Program-made: the position numbers and the translations under genes
The notes under the pieces: model-generated
Seen by the model: the letters and a program-made list of their open reading frames with translations, nothing else
Told to the model about the DNA's origin: nothing
Database searches by the model: none
Part shown: positions 15,607 through 26,307 of the stretch, piece by piece
How the letters are laid out: every line of letters starts with the position of its first letter
Numbering within the stretch: the first letter of the stretch is position 1
DNA from: Limimaricola sp. G21655-S1
GTDB taxonomy: Bacteria > Pseudomonadota > Alphaproteobacteria > Rhodobacterales > Rhodobacteraceae
DNA: 64,000 bases
Direction of reading: 5' to 3'
Assembly: GCF_027213785.1 (NCBI RefSeq)
Contig: NZ_JAPWGO010000003.1
Coordinates: 62,001-126,000, forward strand

Positions 15607-16446
15607 ATGCGGAACATCGCCCGCTCCATCGCCATCTTCACCCTTGGGGCATTGCCTGCCTTCGCGCCGCTGCCCGCGATGGCCGTGCCGGGCCAGGGGA
15701 TCGACCGGCTGGTCGATGCGCTTGCCCTCGACGAGATCGTCGCGGTGATGCGTGAGGAGGGGCTGACTTACGGCACCGAGCTCGGGCGCGAACTTTTCCC
15801 CGATGGTACCGGCGCCTGGGGCCGGGAGGTGGCACGCATCTACGATGCCGACACGATGCGCGATGCATTGGCGGAGGGGCTCGAAGCTGGGCTCGTCGGA
15901 GCGCAGCTGCCCCCCGTGCTCGAATTCTTCGAAACCGGGCCGGGCGCCCGTTTCGCCCGCCTCGAGGCCTCGGCGCGCCGTGCCATGCTGGCGCCCGATG
16001 TCGAGGCGGGGGCCGAGGAGGTTGCCGCCCTGGCGATGCGCGACGAAACCCCGCGCTTCGTCCTGGTCGATGCCTTCGTCGAGGCCAACGACCTGATCGA
16101 GGCCAACGTCGCCGGCGCGCTCAATGCCAATCTCGCGTTCTCCCGCGCTCTGCTCGACGGCGGCGCCTTTGGCGGTGCGGTGAGCGAGGCGGAAATTCTC
16201 GGCGATGTCTGGGCGCAGGAGCCCCAGATCCGGCAAGGCACTACCGAGTGGCTCTATGCCTTCCTCATGCTCGCCTACGCTCCCGCGACGGAGACGGAGA
16301 TGCAGGAATATGTCGCGTTCTCCAAAAGCCCCGCGGGGCGGGACCTGAACCGGGCGCTCTTCGCCGCCTATGACGAGATGCTCACCGAGATTTCGCGCGA
16401 TTTGGGCGCCAGCGCCGCCCGGCTGATGGCCGGGCGGGAGATCTGA
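15607..16446 (+). CDS. DUF2059-type secreted protein
   Basis: 279 residues. Residues 1-26 are a signal peptide (MRNIARSIAIFTLGALPAFAPLPAMA), so the protein is periplasmic. The mature part is an all-helical sequence resembling the DUF2059 family of Rhodobacteraceae: an N-terminal IDRLVDALALDEIVAVMREEGL and a C-terminal EYVAFSKSPAGRDLNRALFAAYDEM, where the FxxSPxG motif is characteristic. The start at ATG 15607 has GGGAGAG upstream; the frame extends further 5' but across the tRNA. First chromosomal gene to the right of the island. Function not established. Confidence 0.75.
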   Translation: MRNIARSIAIFTLGALPAFAPLPAMAVPGQGIDRLVDALALDEIVAVMREEGLTYGTELGRELFPDGTGAWGREVARIYDADTMRDALAEGLEAGLVGAQLPPVLEFFETGPGARFARLEASARRAMLAPDVEAGAEEVAALAMRDETPRFVLVDAFVEANDLIEANVAGALNANLAFSRALLDGGAFGGAVSEAEILGDVWAQEPQIRQGTTEWLYAFLMLAYAPATETEMQEYVAFSKSPAGRDLNRALFAAYDEMLTEISRDLGASAARLMAGREI

Positions 16447-16773
16447 TCAGCCGCCCCAGAGCAGCAGGGAGGTGACGAGCGCCCCGGGATTGCTCTCGTA
16501 AAGCGCAAGATCGCCCGACAGCTGGAGCCGCCGCGCCGGACGGTCGCCAAGGGGCACGCCTGCCGCATCGAAGGCGCGCTCGAGCGATGGGCCGCCTCCT
16601 GCCTCGATATCCGACAGCAGCGCCGGGAAATCGCCCTTTACCGCGATCTCCACCGCGCCACGCCGGGCGTTGTCCTGCGCCGAGACCGGCATGATCGTGG
16701 AGCGCAGGCCGGGCAGCGCGCCGGGTGCGCAGGCGGGCAGGGCGACGAGCATTATGAGAAAGAGCGGGCGCAT
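16447..16773 (-). CDS. Small putative lipoprotein
   Basis: 108 residues starting at ATG 16773, with AAGGA 5 nt upstream. The N-terminus MRPLFLIMLVALPACAPG has a lipobox (LPAC) at about residues 12-15, predicting a periplasm-facing lipoprotein. The mature part (GAVEIAVKGDFPALLSDIEAGGGPSLERAFDAAGVP...) is not recognised. It ends back-to-back with the convergent DUF2059-type gene with no spacer, so the two stops abut. Its promoter region is shared with rplU, which is divergently transcribed. Confidence 0.65.
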   Translation of the reverse strand: MRPLFLIMLVALPACAPGALPGLRSTIMPVSAQDNARRGAVEIAVKGDFPALLSDIEAGGGPSLERAFDAAGVPLGDRPARRLQLSGDLALYESNPGALVTSLLLWGG

Positions 16774-16792
16774 GGCGGTCCTTTCGCGGGGG

Positions 16793-16821
16793 TTGACTTG
16801 GGATACCGCCTCGCCGATAAG
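16793..16821 (+). promoter_or_regulatory. Sigma-70-type promoter for rplU-rpmA
   Basis: TTGACT (16793-16798), a 17-bp spacer and GATAAG (16816-16821) make a good housekeeping promoter on the plus strand. It would give a leader of about 165 nt before rplU that contains two copies of a 15-bp repeat. Confidence 0.55.
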
Positions 16822-16893
16822 CCCGCATCCCGGCAAGACCCCTTGTTGCGGGATGCGCGGTCATCCGCAAGGTGGACCGCGAATTTCAACGAT

Positions 16894-16958
16894 CGCCCCG
16901 CATGGGGGCGCGCTGTCCGACGGTGGGGCCATGAGCCCTTGAACGCCCCGCATGGGGG
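16894..16958 (+). repeat. Direct repeat CGCCCCGCATGGGGG in the rplU leader
   Basis: Two perfect 15-bp copies (16894-16908 and 16944-16958), start-to-start 50 bp. Each is itself a small CCCC-GCAT-GGGG stem. They lie between the predicted promoter and the L21 start, where an autoregulatory protein- or ribosome-binding leader could be expected. Confidence 0.6.
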
Positions 16959-16991
16959 ACCCAAGTGACGCGGGATATGAAGGAACGACAC

Positions 16992-17591
16992 ATGTTTGCG
17001 GTTCTCAAGACCGGCGGCAAGCAGTACAAAGTGGCCTCGGGCGATGTGCTCCGGGTCGAAAAGCTGGCCGCGGAGGCGGGTGACACCGTCCAGTTCAACG
17101 ACATTCTGATGATCGGCGACGCGATCGGCGCGCCCTTCGTCGCGGGTGCCGGCGTGCAGGCCGAGGTGATCGACCAGATCAAGGGCGAGAAGGTCATCCA
17201 CTTCGTGCGCCGTCGCCGGAAGCACTCCTCCAAGCGCACCAAGGGCCACCGTCAGCAGCTGACGCTGATCCGCGTCACCGACCTGCTGGCCGAAGGCGCC
17301 GACAAGTCGGGCGTCAAGGCCGCAATCGGCGCCGGTTCCGCGCCGCGTTCGGCCGAGGCCGCCCCTGCCGCGAAGGCCCCGAAGGCCGCCGCGTCGGGTG
17401 ACGACCTCAAGAAGCTGTCGGGTGTCGGCCCGGCGCTCGAGAAGAAGCTGAACGCAGCTGGCATCACCAGCTTCGCCCAGATCGCCGGCTGGTCGGACGC
17501 GGACATCGCCCGCTATGACGAAGAGCTCGGCCTCAAGGGCAAGATCGAGAAAGAGGGCTGGGTCGCCCAGTCCCAGGACCTCAAGGCCTAA
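16992..17591 (+). CDS. rplU: 50S ribosomal protein L21 with C-terminal helix-hairpin-helix extension
   Basis: 199 residues, about twice the usual L21 length. Residues 1-103 are a typical L21 ([20 protein letters not shown]..., with [11 protein letters not shown] near the end), which binds 23S rRNA. After an Ala/Pro-rich linker, residues 135-199 carry [30 protein letters not shown], a helix-hairpin-helix unit of the kind seen on L21 from Rhodobacteraceae. ATG 16992 follows AAGGA. rpmA starts 12 nt after the stop, and both are transcribed from one promoter. Confidence 0.95.
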   Translation: MFAVLKTGGKQYKVASGDVLRVEKLAAEAGDTVQFNDILMIGDAIGAPFVAGAGVQAEVIDQIKGEKVIHFVRRRRKHSSKRTKGHRQQLTLIRVTDLLAEGADKSGVKAAIGAGSAPRSAEAAPAAKAPKAAASGDDLKKLSGVGPALEKKLNAAGITSFAQIAGWSDADIARYDEELGLKGKIEKEGWVAQSQDLKA

Positions 17592-17603
17592 GGAGAGAGA
17601 CAC

Positions 17604-17873
17604 ATGGCACATAAAAAAGCAGGCGGCTCCTCCCGCAACGGGCGCGACAGCGCCGGACGCCGCCTCGGCGTCAAGAAGTTCGGCGGCGAGACCGTGATCC
17701 CGGGCAACATCATCATGCGCCAGCGCGGCACGAAGATGTGGCCGGGCGCCGGTGTCGGCATGGGCCGCGACCACACCATCTTCGCGACCGAAGAGGGCCG
17801 CGTGACCTTCCACAAGGGTCTCAAGGGCCGCACCTTCATCTCGGTGCTCCCGGTTGCAGAGGCCGCGGAGTAA
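17604..17873 (+). CDS. rpmA: 50S ribosomal protein L27
   Basis: 89 residues of standard L27: [29 protein letters not shown]..., whose N-terminus reaches toward the peptidyl-transferase centre. AAGGAGAG precedes the start. It forms the usual rplU-rpmA operon, followed by a stable hairpin before the acetyltransferase genes. Confidence 0.97.
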   Translation: MAHKKAGGSSRNGRDSAGRRLGVKKFGGETVIPGNIIMRQRGTKMWPGAGVGMGRDHTIFATEEGRVTFHKGLKGRTFISVLPVAEAAE

Positions 17874-17904
17874 CCGCCGGCCCTTCAGCTGAAGACCAAA
17901 GCGC

Positions 17905-17931
17905 GGGGGATCGGTGACAAGCCGATCCCCC
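17905..17931 (+). terminator. Hairpin after rpmA
   Basis: GGGGGATCGG-TGACAAG-CCGATCCCCC gives a 10-bp perfect stem 31 nt after the L27 stop. There is no strong T-run, so it may only partly separate rplU-rpmA from the GNAT genes. Confidence 0.6.
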
Positions 17932-18025
17932 GTTCGCATTGTGGACACAAGATTCGCCTATGAGGCGGAGAACGACCCGGCGCAGAACCGGGCGCAGAGC
18001 AGCAGGGAAGCGGAGGAGGCGACCC

Positions 18026-18574
18026 ATGAGAAGCAACGACATCAAGGTGAGCGACGGCCAGCCAGTGATCACGGCGGAGCGTTTCGTGCTGCGGCCGCTG
18101 CGTCGCTCCGACGAGGGCCTGATCGCGCATTACGCCGCCGATCCCCGTGTTGCGCGTGGTACCCGCCGGATACCGCACCCGTTGCCGCCGGGCACCGTGA
18201 CGCAGCTGATCGAACGCGCGCAGCGGCCTGACCGCACCGAGGATGTCTGGGTCATCGATGGCTCCGAGAACGCTCTGGCCGAGGTGCTGGGCCTCGTGAC
18301 GCTGACCCGCATGGATCGCGACCAGTCCGAGGTGCATTACTGGGTCGCGCCCGCTTTCTGGAACACCGGCTTCGCCTCCGAGGCGCTGCGCGCGCTGATC
18401 GCCGCCAACCCGCATGGCTCGGCGCAGATCTTCGCCGAGGTGTTTCAGGACAACGCCGTCTCGGCGCGGGTCCTGACCAATTGCGGCTTCGAATATCTGG
18501 GCGACGCGGAAGCCTATTCCGTGGCCCGCGGCGCAACCGCGCCGACCTGGACCTATGCATTGAAGATCGAGTGA
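18026..18574 (+). CDS. GNAT-family N-acetyltransferase
   Basis: 182 residues from ATG 18026, preceded by GGAGGA. RimJ/RimL-type GNAT fold: ERFVLRPLRRSDEGLIAHYAADP at the start, HYWVAPAFWNTGFASEALRALIA in the acetyl-CoA-binding part, and VFQDNAVSARVLTNCGFEYLG in the C-terminal part. Likely transfers an acetyl group to a protein N-terminus or small amine; substrate unknown. It is coupled by a TGATG overlap to a second GNAT gene and lies between rpmA and obg. Confidence 0.85.
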   Translation: MRSNDIKVSDGQPVITAERFVLRPLRRSDEGLIAHYAADPRVARGTRRIPHPLPPGTVTQLIERAQRPDRTEDVWVIDGSENALAEVLGLVTLTRMDRDQSEVHYWVAPAFWNTGFASEALRALIAANPHGSAQIFAEVFQDNAVSARVLTNCGFEYLGDAEAYSVARGATAPTWTYALKIE

Positions 18575-19104
18575 TGACCCAAGAAATGAAGACCGAACGC
18601 CTCCGGCTCCGGCCGGTGCGCATGGAAGACGTCGAGGCGATCCACACCACGCTGCAGGATATCGAGATCGCGCGCTGGCTCAGCCGCGTGCCCTATCCCT
18701 ATGGCCGTGCCGATGCCGAGTGGTTCGCGGGCGAGGTCGAGGCCGGTCGCATCCCGGCCTATGCCGTGATCGACGCCGAGGGCTTTGCCGGAGTGATCGC
18801 GATCGATCCGACGCTGGGCTATTGGTTCGCGCGCGATCGCTGGGGCCGGGGCTATGCGACCGAGGCCGGACGCGCGCTGCTGGCGATGCATTTCGCGACC
18901 ACCTCCGCCGAGGCGGTCGAGGCGGGCTATTACGACGACAATGCGGGGTCCGGCCGGGTGCTGGCCAAGCTGGGCTTCGAGCGGGTGGGCCCGCAGATGC
19001 TGCCCTCGATGGTGCTCGGCCACGACGTGCCGGGGCAGCGGACGCGGCTGACCCGTGCCCGCTGGGAGGAGCTGGTCGCGGCGGAGCGCCGCGCCGCGGC
19101 GTGA
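18574..19104 (+). CDS. Second GNAT-family N-acetyltransferase
   Basis: 176 residues, starting in the TGATG overlap with the previous gene. Same RimJ/RimL-like architecture: MTQEMKTERLRLRPVRMEDVEAIHTTL, then LGYWFARDRWGRGYATEAGRALL, then YYDDNAGSGRVLAKLGFERVGP. It is clearly related in layout to its neighbour, so the pair probably arose by duplication, but the two have diverged. Substrate unknown. A perfect hairpin follows the stop. Confidence 0.85.
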   Translation: MTQEMKTERLRLRPVRMEDVEAIHTTLQDIEIARWLSRVPYPYGRADAEWFAGEVEAGRIPAYAVIDAEGFAGVIAIDPTLGYWFARDRWGRGYATEAGRALLAMHFATTSAEAVEAGYYDDNAGSGRVLAKLGFERVGPQMLPSMVLGHDVPGQRTRLTRARWEELVAAERRAAA

Positions 19105-19106
19105 TA

Positions 19107-19142
19107 CGTACGGGCGGCCCCCGGATGGTGGCCGCCCGTACG
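19107..19142 (+). terminator. Hairpin between the GNAT pair and obg
   Basis: CGTACGGGCGGCC and GGCCGCCCGTACG form a 13-bp perfect stem with a 10-nt loop, 2 nt after the stop codon. Confidence 0.65.
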
Positions 19143-19151
19143 CGCCCTTGA

Positions 19152-21340
<2,189 letters not shown>

Positions 21341-21389
21341 GACCGTTCGCTTCGCCGAAACCGAAATCAGCTTCCGAAAGGAGCCCCGC

Positions 21390-22655
21390 ATGACCGATCA
21401 CACCGACATTCCCGCCCTGATGAAGGATATCGGCGAACGTGCCCGCGCTGCCGCCGCCGAACTGGCCTTCGCCAAGCCCGAGGCCAAGAAAGCCGCGCTC
21501 GAGGCCGCCGCCGAGGAAGTGCTGCGGCGCCGCGACGAGATCAAGGCCGCCAACGCCAAGGACCAGGACTTCGCGACGGAGAAGGGCATCAGCCCCGCGA
21601 TGATGGACCGCCTCAAGCTCGATGACGACCGGATCCAGTCGATCGTCGACGGGCTGCGCGCCATCGCCGCCCAGGACGATCCGGTGGGCGCGGTGCTGAC
21701 CGAGTGGGACATGCCGTCCGGCCTCAACATCCGCCGCGTGCGCACGCCGCTTGGCGTGGTCGGCGTGATCTATGAAAGCCGCCCCAACGTGACCGCCGAT
21801 GCCGGTGCGCTCTGCCTGAAATCCGGCAACGCGGTGATCCTGCGCGGTGGCTCTGAAGGGCTCAATTCCTCATCGATCCTGACCGAATGCCTGAAGACCG
21901 GTCTGGAAAAGGCCGGCCTGCCGACAGACGCGATCCAGCTGGTGCCGACGCGCGATCGCGCCGCCGTGTCGGAAATGCTCAAGGCCACGGATTACATCGA
22001 CGTCATCGTTCCGCGCGGTGGCAAGGGATTGGTCGGCCTCGTGCAGCGCGAGGCCCGCGTGCCTGTCTTCGCCCATCTCGAAGGCATCGTGCACATCTAT
22101 GTCGACAAGGCGGCCGACCCCAAGAAGGCGCTCGAGGTCGTGCTCAACGCCAAGACGCGCCGGACCGGCATTTGCGGTGCGGCCGAATGCCTGCTGGTGC
22201 ACGAGGACCTGAAGGACGGCCTCGGCCGCGAGATCGTCGCCGCGCTGGTCAAGGCGGGCGTCAACGTCCATGCCGCGCCGGAATTCCAATCGGTCGAAGG
22301 CACCACTCCCGCCACCGACGAAGATTGGGGGCGCGAGTATCTCGACATGGATATCGCCGCCAAGACGGTGCGCGATGTAGACGGGGCGATCGAGCACATC
22401 CGTGCCTACAGCTCGAACCACACCGACGGCATCCTGACCGAGGACAAGGCTGCGGCCGAGCGTTTCTTCGAGCGGGTCGACAGTGCGATCCTCGTGCATA
22501 ACGCTTCGACCCAATTCGCCGATGGGGGCGAGTTCGGCATGGGGGCCGAGATCGGTATCGCCACCGGCAAGATGCATGCGCGCGGTCCCGTCGGGGCCGA
22601 GCAGCTGACCAGCTTCAAATACCTCGTGGTCGGCGACGGCGCGGTCCGGAGCTGA
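21390..22655 (+). CDS. proA: Glutamate-5-semialdehyde dehydrogenase (gamma-glutamyl phosphate reductase)
   Basis: 421 residues of standard ProA length. It has the aldehyde-dehydrogenase-like NADPH domain ([35 protein letters not shown]) and the catalytic Cys in [12 protein letters not shown]. It reduces glutamyl phosphate to glutamate semialdehyde, which cyclises towards proline. AAAGGAG precedes the start. It is the last gene of the obg-proB-proA unit and converges with the ChpT-like gene with no spacer. Confidence 0.96.
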   Translation: MTDHTDIPALMKDIGERARAAAAELAFAKPEAKKAALEAAAEEVLRRRDEIKAANAKDQDFATEKGISPAMMDRLKLDDDRIQSIVDGLRAIAAQDDPVGAVLTEWDMPSGLNIRRVRTPLGVVGVIYESRPNVTADAGALCLKSGNAVILRGGSEGLNSSSILTECLKTGLEKAGLPTDAIQLVPTRDRAAVSEMLKATDYIDVIVPRGGKGLVGLVQREARVPVFAHLEGIVHIYVDKAADPKKALEVVLNAKTRRTGICGAAECLLVHEDLKDGLGREIVAALVKAGVNVHAAPEFQSVEGTTPATDEDWGREYLDMDIAAKTVRDVDGAIEHIRAYSSNHTDGILTEDKAAAERFFERVDSAILVHNASTQFADGGEFGMGAEIGIATGKMHARGPVGAEQLTSFKYLVVGDGAVRS

Positions 22656-23249
22656 TCAGAGCCGGATCTCGATGCCGTGCTCGCCCGTCTCGATCGAGAC
22701 CGGGCGGGCGCGCTCGCGCAGTTCCGCTGCGGCGACGGCGAACTGCGCTTCGGCCGCACGGGCATCCGGGGCGATCATCCCGCGACGCAAACGGTCCCAG
22801 GCTTCGACGGCGATCTTTATGCGCGGGCCATGCCCCTGGAGGCGCAGCGCTTCCGGCTGCCCCGACACGGTGATCCGGCCGCCCTGCGGCAATGCCGTCT
22901 CGATGCAGGCCGTCAGCAGCAGGACCAGCTTCAACGTGGCGCGTGGCATGTCTTCGGCCACGTCCCAGTCATATCGCAGCCGACCACCGCGCGAAACCGC
23001 GTCGAGCATCGACAGGATCTCGGGCCGTCCCACGACATGGGTGGGAGAACTGGCACCGAAGGCGAGGCGGAAGAACCGGATTCGCGCCATCGCGTTCTCC
23101 ACGCTTTCCGATATCAGCGAAAGTTCCGGCCCGGGCGGCGCGGTCATCGCCAGCAGTTCGACCCCATTGCTGATCGCGCCCAGCGGGCTGATAAGGTCGT
23201 GGCAAATGCGCGAGGCGATCAGCGCGCCGAGATCCGGCTCGTCGGTCAT
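22656..23249 (-). CDS. chpT: Histidine phosphotransferase ChpT-like
   Basis: 197 residues from ATG 23249, with GGGAGA upstream. The N-terminal helix carries SRICHDLISPLGAISNGVELL, where the His is the expected phospho-acceptor. The rest is a degenerate HATPase-like fold (VLLLTACIETALPQGGRITVSG) without ATP-binding N and G boxes, as in ChpT. Family role: passes phosphate from CckA to CtrA in alphaproteobacteria, which in Rhodobacteraceae controls motility, gene transfer agents and related traits. It is divergent from the DUF3553 gene, the neighbour it usually has in this family. Confidence 0.8.
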   Translation of the reverse strand: MTDEPDLGALIASRICHDLISPLGAISNGVELLAMTAPPGPELSLISESVENAMARIRFFRLAFGASSPTHVVGRPEILSMLDAVSRGGRLRYDWDVAEDMPRATLKLVLLLTACIETALPQGGRITVSGQPEALRLQGHGPRIKIAVEAWDRLRRGMIAPDARAAEAQFAVAAAELRERARPVSIETGEHGIEIRL

Positions 23250-23279
23250 GACTTCTCCCCCAAGTAGCAGGAGGCTGCG

Positions 23280-23465
23280 ATGGCCGATCTGAACTCCATC
23301 ATCACGCCCGGCATGATCGTGCGCCATCCCAACCGCCCGGAATGGGGAGAGGGACAGGTGCAGTCGAACATCGGCGGGCGCATCACCGTGAATTTCCGAG
23401 AGGAGGGCAAGGTGGTGCTCGATGGGTCAAGGGTTGCCCTCATACTGGTATCGGCGAGCGACTGA
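23280..23465 (+). CDS. DUF3553 protein
   Basis: 61 residues: MADLNSIITPGMIVRHPNRPEWGEGQVQ... then GGRITVNFREEGKVVLDG. This is a compact beta-barrel resembling DUF3553 and the CarD/UvrD-C Tudor-like modules (VRHP.RPEWGxGxV...VNFEexGxK). Small cytoplasmic protein, perhaps binding nucleic acid or protein. It is separated by 30 bp from the divergent chpT-like gene, so the promoters must overlap. Confidence 0.85.
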   Translation: MADLNSIITPGMIVRHPNRPEWGEGQVQSNIGGRITVNFREEGKVVLDGSRVALILVSASD

Positions 23466-23621
23466 ATTCAACCTAGAGTAGATGATACTGTAAATTGGTC
23501 AACCTAGGTAGTCTTGGCGATCGTTTTGTTGCCAAGCTCTCTCGTCGCGCCTAGAACCCGCCTGCAACCCCCGTCCGGAGACCGACCGCATGGCGACCGA
23601 GCCGAGCCCGATCCGACGCCG

Positions 23622-24383
23622 ATGATCGCTTCCTCCCCTATTTTATCGGTCCGGCTCGCCCGCGATGCGGCCGAGCGTGCCGAAGCCGAGCGCCTTCGCT
23701 ACGAGGTGTTCGTGCGCGAGCTGGGCGGTGACGGTGACATGGTCGATCATGCCGCCGGTCGGGAACGCGACCGTTTCGACGCGGTGGCCGAGCAGCTCCT
23801 GCTGATCGACGAGGCCCGGCCCGAGGGCGCGCGTATCGTCGGCCTGTACCGGCTCCTCGACGATGCGGGGGCGGCTCGCATGGGGCAGTTCTACACCGAA
23901 GACGAGTTCGATCTCGATCCACTCAAGGCCTCGGGGCGACGGCTGCTGGAGCTGGGGCGCTCCTGCCTGCATCGCGATTATCGCGGTGGTACGGCGATGT
24001 TCCGGCTCTGGCAGGGGCTGGCGGCCCATATCGAGGCGCGCGGCATCGAGATTCTGTTCGGTACGGCCTCGTTTCGCGGCGCGGACCCCAAGATGCATGC
24101 CGGGCCCCTGTCGCTGCTTGGTTGCGATCATCTCGCGGCGCCGGAACTACGGGTCACTAGCCGTCAGCCGGAGCATGTGGAGATGCCCGCCCTGGCGGAG
24201 CTCGACCGGGCTGCCGCGATGCGGGCGATGCCGCCACTGATCAAGGCCTATCTCAGGCTGGGCGGCCGGGTCGGGCAGGGGGTCTATGCCGACCGGGCCT
24301 TCAACACCACGGATGTCTGCATGATTCTCGACATGGACACGGCGCATGCCGGTCAACGGGCGCGCTACGGGGTGCGCGGATGA
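23622..24383 (+). CDS. olsB: Ornithine-acyl-ACP N-acyltransferase OlsB-like
   Basis: 253 residues from ATG 23622. A GNAT-type hemolysin/OlsB fold: RLARDAAERAEAERLRYEVFVRELG, GLYRLL, YTEDEFDL, LELGRSCLHRDYRGGTAMFRLWQGLAAH, GTASFRGADP, and DRAFNTTDVCMILD near the end. It makes 3-hydroxyacyl-ornithine (lyso-ornithine lipid) in the cytoplasm. olsA overlaps its stop by ATGA, which strengthens the assignment. Ornithine lipids are phosphorus-free membrane lipids often induced by phosphate limitation; no clear PhoB box was seen in the 156-bp AT-rich upstream region. Confidence 0.9.
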   Translation: MIASSPILSVRLARDAAERAEAERLRYEVFVRELGGDGDMVDHAAGRERDRFDAVAEQLLLIDEARPEGARIVGLYRLLDDAGAARMGQFYTEDEFDLDPLKASGRRLLELGRSCLHRDYRGGTAMFRLWQGLAAHIEARGIEILFGTASFRGADPKMHAGPLSLLGCDHLAAPELRVTSRQPEHVEMPALAELDRAAAMRAMPPLIKAYLRLGGRVGQGVYADRAFNTTDVCMILDMDTAHAGQRARYGVRG

Positions 24384-25252
24384 ACGACACGCCCCAGCGC
24401 CTGACCTGGCACGGCGCCGATCCGACGCCATGGGACGGACCCGACCTGCGGGGTTGGTTTCGGGTAGCATGGCGCGGGCCATTGCTGGTCCTGACCATGC
24501 TCGGCGCGCTGATCATCCTGCTGGCCCTGCGCCCGTTCGAGCGGCGGATCTGGGGGCTGGAGCGCCCGCTCACCTCGCGCATCACCCGCGCCGCCTGCCG
24601 CGCGGGCCTTGCGATCCTTGGGCCGCGCCTGCGTGTCAGGGGCGAACCGATGGCCAGGCACGGCGCGATGGTCGCCAATCATTCCTCGTGGCTCGACATC
24701 TTCGCGCTCAACGCCCGGGCCTCGGTCTATTTCGTGTCCAAGGCCGAGGTCGCCGACTGGCCCGGTATCGGCTGGCTGGCGCGGGCGACGGGCACGGTGT
24801 TCATCCGTCGCGACCGGCGCGAGGCCACGGCGCAGGTGCGGCTGCTGCGCGAACGCCTGGCGCATGGCCATAGGCTGGTGTTCTTCCCGGAGGGCACCTC
24901 GACCGATGGGCGAAGGGTGCTGCCGTTCAAGCCGACGCTCTTCGCGGCCTTCCTGTCGCCGGACCAGCCGGATCTGGAGATCCAGCCGGTGAGCCTCGTC
25001 TACCGCGCGCCGGAGACGGCGGAATCGCGCTTCTACGGCTGGTGGGGCGACATGGATTTCGGGCCGCACATGCTGCGGATGCTGTCGACGCGGCGGCACG
25101 GGGTGATCGAGGTGGTCTACCACCCGGCGTTGCGCGTGGCCGATCACCCGGACCGCAAGGCGCTGGCGCGGACCTTGGAGGGGCAGGTGCGCGCCGGGCT
25201 CGATGCCGCCGGCGCGCTGAGCCGGTCTCAGCCGGCCATCGCCGAGGCGTAG
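24380..25252 (+). CDS. olsA: Lyso-ornithine lipid O-acyltransferase OlsA-like
   Basis: 290 residues. A hydrophobic N-terminal segment (about 33-52) anchors it to the membrane. The PlsC-type acyltransferase motifs are NHSSWLD (H101, D106) and FPEGTS (about 169-174), with FIRRDRR between them. It adds the second acyl chain to lyso-ornithine lipid. Coupled to olsB by an ATGA overlap. The last 25 nt overlap the end of the convergent thiE-like gene. Confidence 0.9.
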   Translation: MNDTPQRLTWHGADPTPWDGPDLRGWFRVAWRGPLLVLTMLGALIILLALRPFERRIWGLERPLTSRITRAACRAGLAILGPRLRVRGEPMARHGAMVANHSSWLDIFALNARASVYFVSKAEVADWPGIGWLARATGTVFIRRDRREATAQVRLLRERLAHGHRLVFFPEGTSTDGRRVLPFKPTLFAAFLSPDQPDLEIQPVSLVYRAPETAESRFYGWWGDMDFGPHMLRMLSTRRHGVIEVVYHPALRVADHPDRKALARTLEGQVRAGLDAAGALSRSQPAIAEA

Positions 25253-25854
25253 CGGCGCAGCGCTTCGGCTGCGTCCTCCTCGCGCCAGATCTCCTCGCCG
25301 ATGCCGAAGAAATCGGCATGCGGCGCGAGGCGGCGCACAAGTTCAGGGTCGAGCGCCCCTTCGGCCACCACCGGTACCTCGATCATCATCGACCACCATT
25401 CGAACAGCTCGGCCTCGGCCTGTGGCGTGGTACCGAGATCGGTCGCACCGGCCGGGCCGAACGAGATGTAGTCGGCGCCAAGCTCGCCCGCCGTCATCCC
25501 GTCATGGCGGGAATTGCCGCAAAAGGCGCCGACGATCGCGTCCTCGCCAAGCTCCTTGCGGGTGGCGCGTACCGAGCGGGCGCCATCGGTCAGGTGCACC
25601 CCGTCGAGCCCGAGCCGGGTCACGAGCCGGGCATGGCTGTCGATCACCAGGGCGACGTCGCGGGCGATTGTGACCTCGCGCAGCGCGTCGGCGGCGCGGG
25701 AGATCCGGTCCTCGTCGCGCGTCGCGAGCCCGAGCCGCACGCAGGCGACGGGCGTCGCGTCGAGGCAGGCGGCGAGCCGGTCGGGAAATTCCGACAGTTC
25801 GAATTCGGGCGGGGTGACGAGATAGATCTGCGGCGCGTCGTCTTGGTCGCTCAT
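25228..25854 (-). CDS. Thiamine phosphate synthase family protein
   Basis: 208 residues from ATG 25854 (GTG/ATG upstream in frame at 25869 possible). TIM-barrel ThiE/TenI type: QIYLVTPPEFELSEFPDRLAACLD, DGVHLTDGARSVRATRKELG, GAFCGNSRHDGMTAGELGADYISFGPAG, and VVAEGALDPELVRRLAPHADFFGIG. In ThiE this fold joins HMP-PP and HET-P. The usual lysine-rich diphosphate motif is not obvious, and TenI-like regulators share the fold, so the enzymatic role is likely but not certain. It converges with olsA, overlapping it by 25 nt. Confidence 0.75.
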   Translation of the reverse strand: MSDQDDAPQIYLVTPPEFELSEFPDRLAACLDATPVACVRLGLATRDEDRISRAADALREVTIARDVALVIDSHARLVTRLGLDGVHLTDGARSVRATRKELGEDAIVGAFCGNSRHDGMTAGELGADYISFGPAGATDLGTTPQAEAELFEWWSMMIEVPVVAEGALDPELVRRLAPHADFFGIGEEIWREEDAAEALRRYASAMAG

Positions 25855-25906
25855 GAGGGCCTCCTGCACTTCGAGGCCGCCCTATATCCGGCTTCGCGAC
25901 GCTTGG

Positions 25907-26236
25907 CTACTTCGCAGGCAGATCCTCGGCATGCGCCAGAGCCAGGGCCAGCAGCGTGCCGCGCGCCTCTTCGTCGGCCATGGCCTCGTCGCTGGCCGAA
26001 ACCATGCCGCCCATGGGTTTGCCGGTGAATTCCATCGGCCCGGTGCCGGGTATTTCCATGGCTTCGACCTGGCGGTCCTTGCCCACCCGGAACATGGCGC
26101 CCTGCGAGGTCACCCCGCACAGCATGTTGCCGAACAGCATGAAGGCCAGCCCGCCGAACATCTCCCGCTCCGATATGCCGGGCCGCCCGTCGAGGTCGTC
26201 GCGCAGCAGCGCCGCCAGTCCTTGGTCATACGCCAT
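25907..26236 (-). CDS. TfoX N-terminal-domain protein
   Basis: 109 residues, a single TfoX-N domain: MAYDQGLAALLRDDLDGRPGISEREMFGGLAFMLFGNMLCG with a C-terminal KPMGGMVSASDEAM. In Gammaproteobacteria the full TfoX regulates competence; these short alphaproteobacterial versions are of unknown function. Divergent from the trmJ-like gene, with about 70 bp between starts. Confidence 0.85.
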   Translation of the reverse strand: MAYDQGLAALLRDDLDGRPGISEREMFGGLAFMLFGNMLCGVTSQGAMFRVGKDRQVEAMEIPGTGPMEFTGKPMGGMVSASDEAMADEEARGTLLALALAHAEDLPAK

Positions 26237-26307
26237 GGGTCCACTCCTTGTCTCGGCCGTCCCCCGAGGCTACACCGCGCGGCATCCCTCGCACAGACCG
26301 GACCGCC

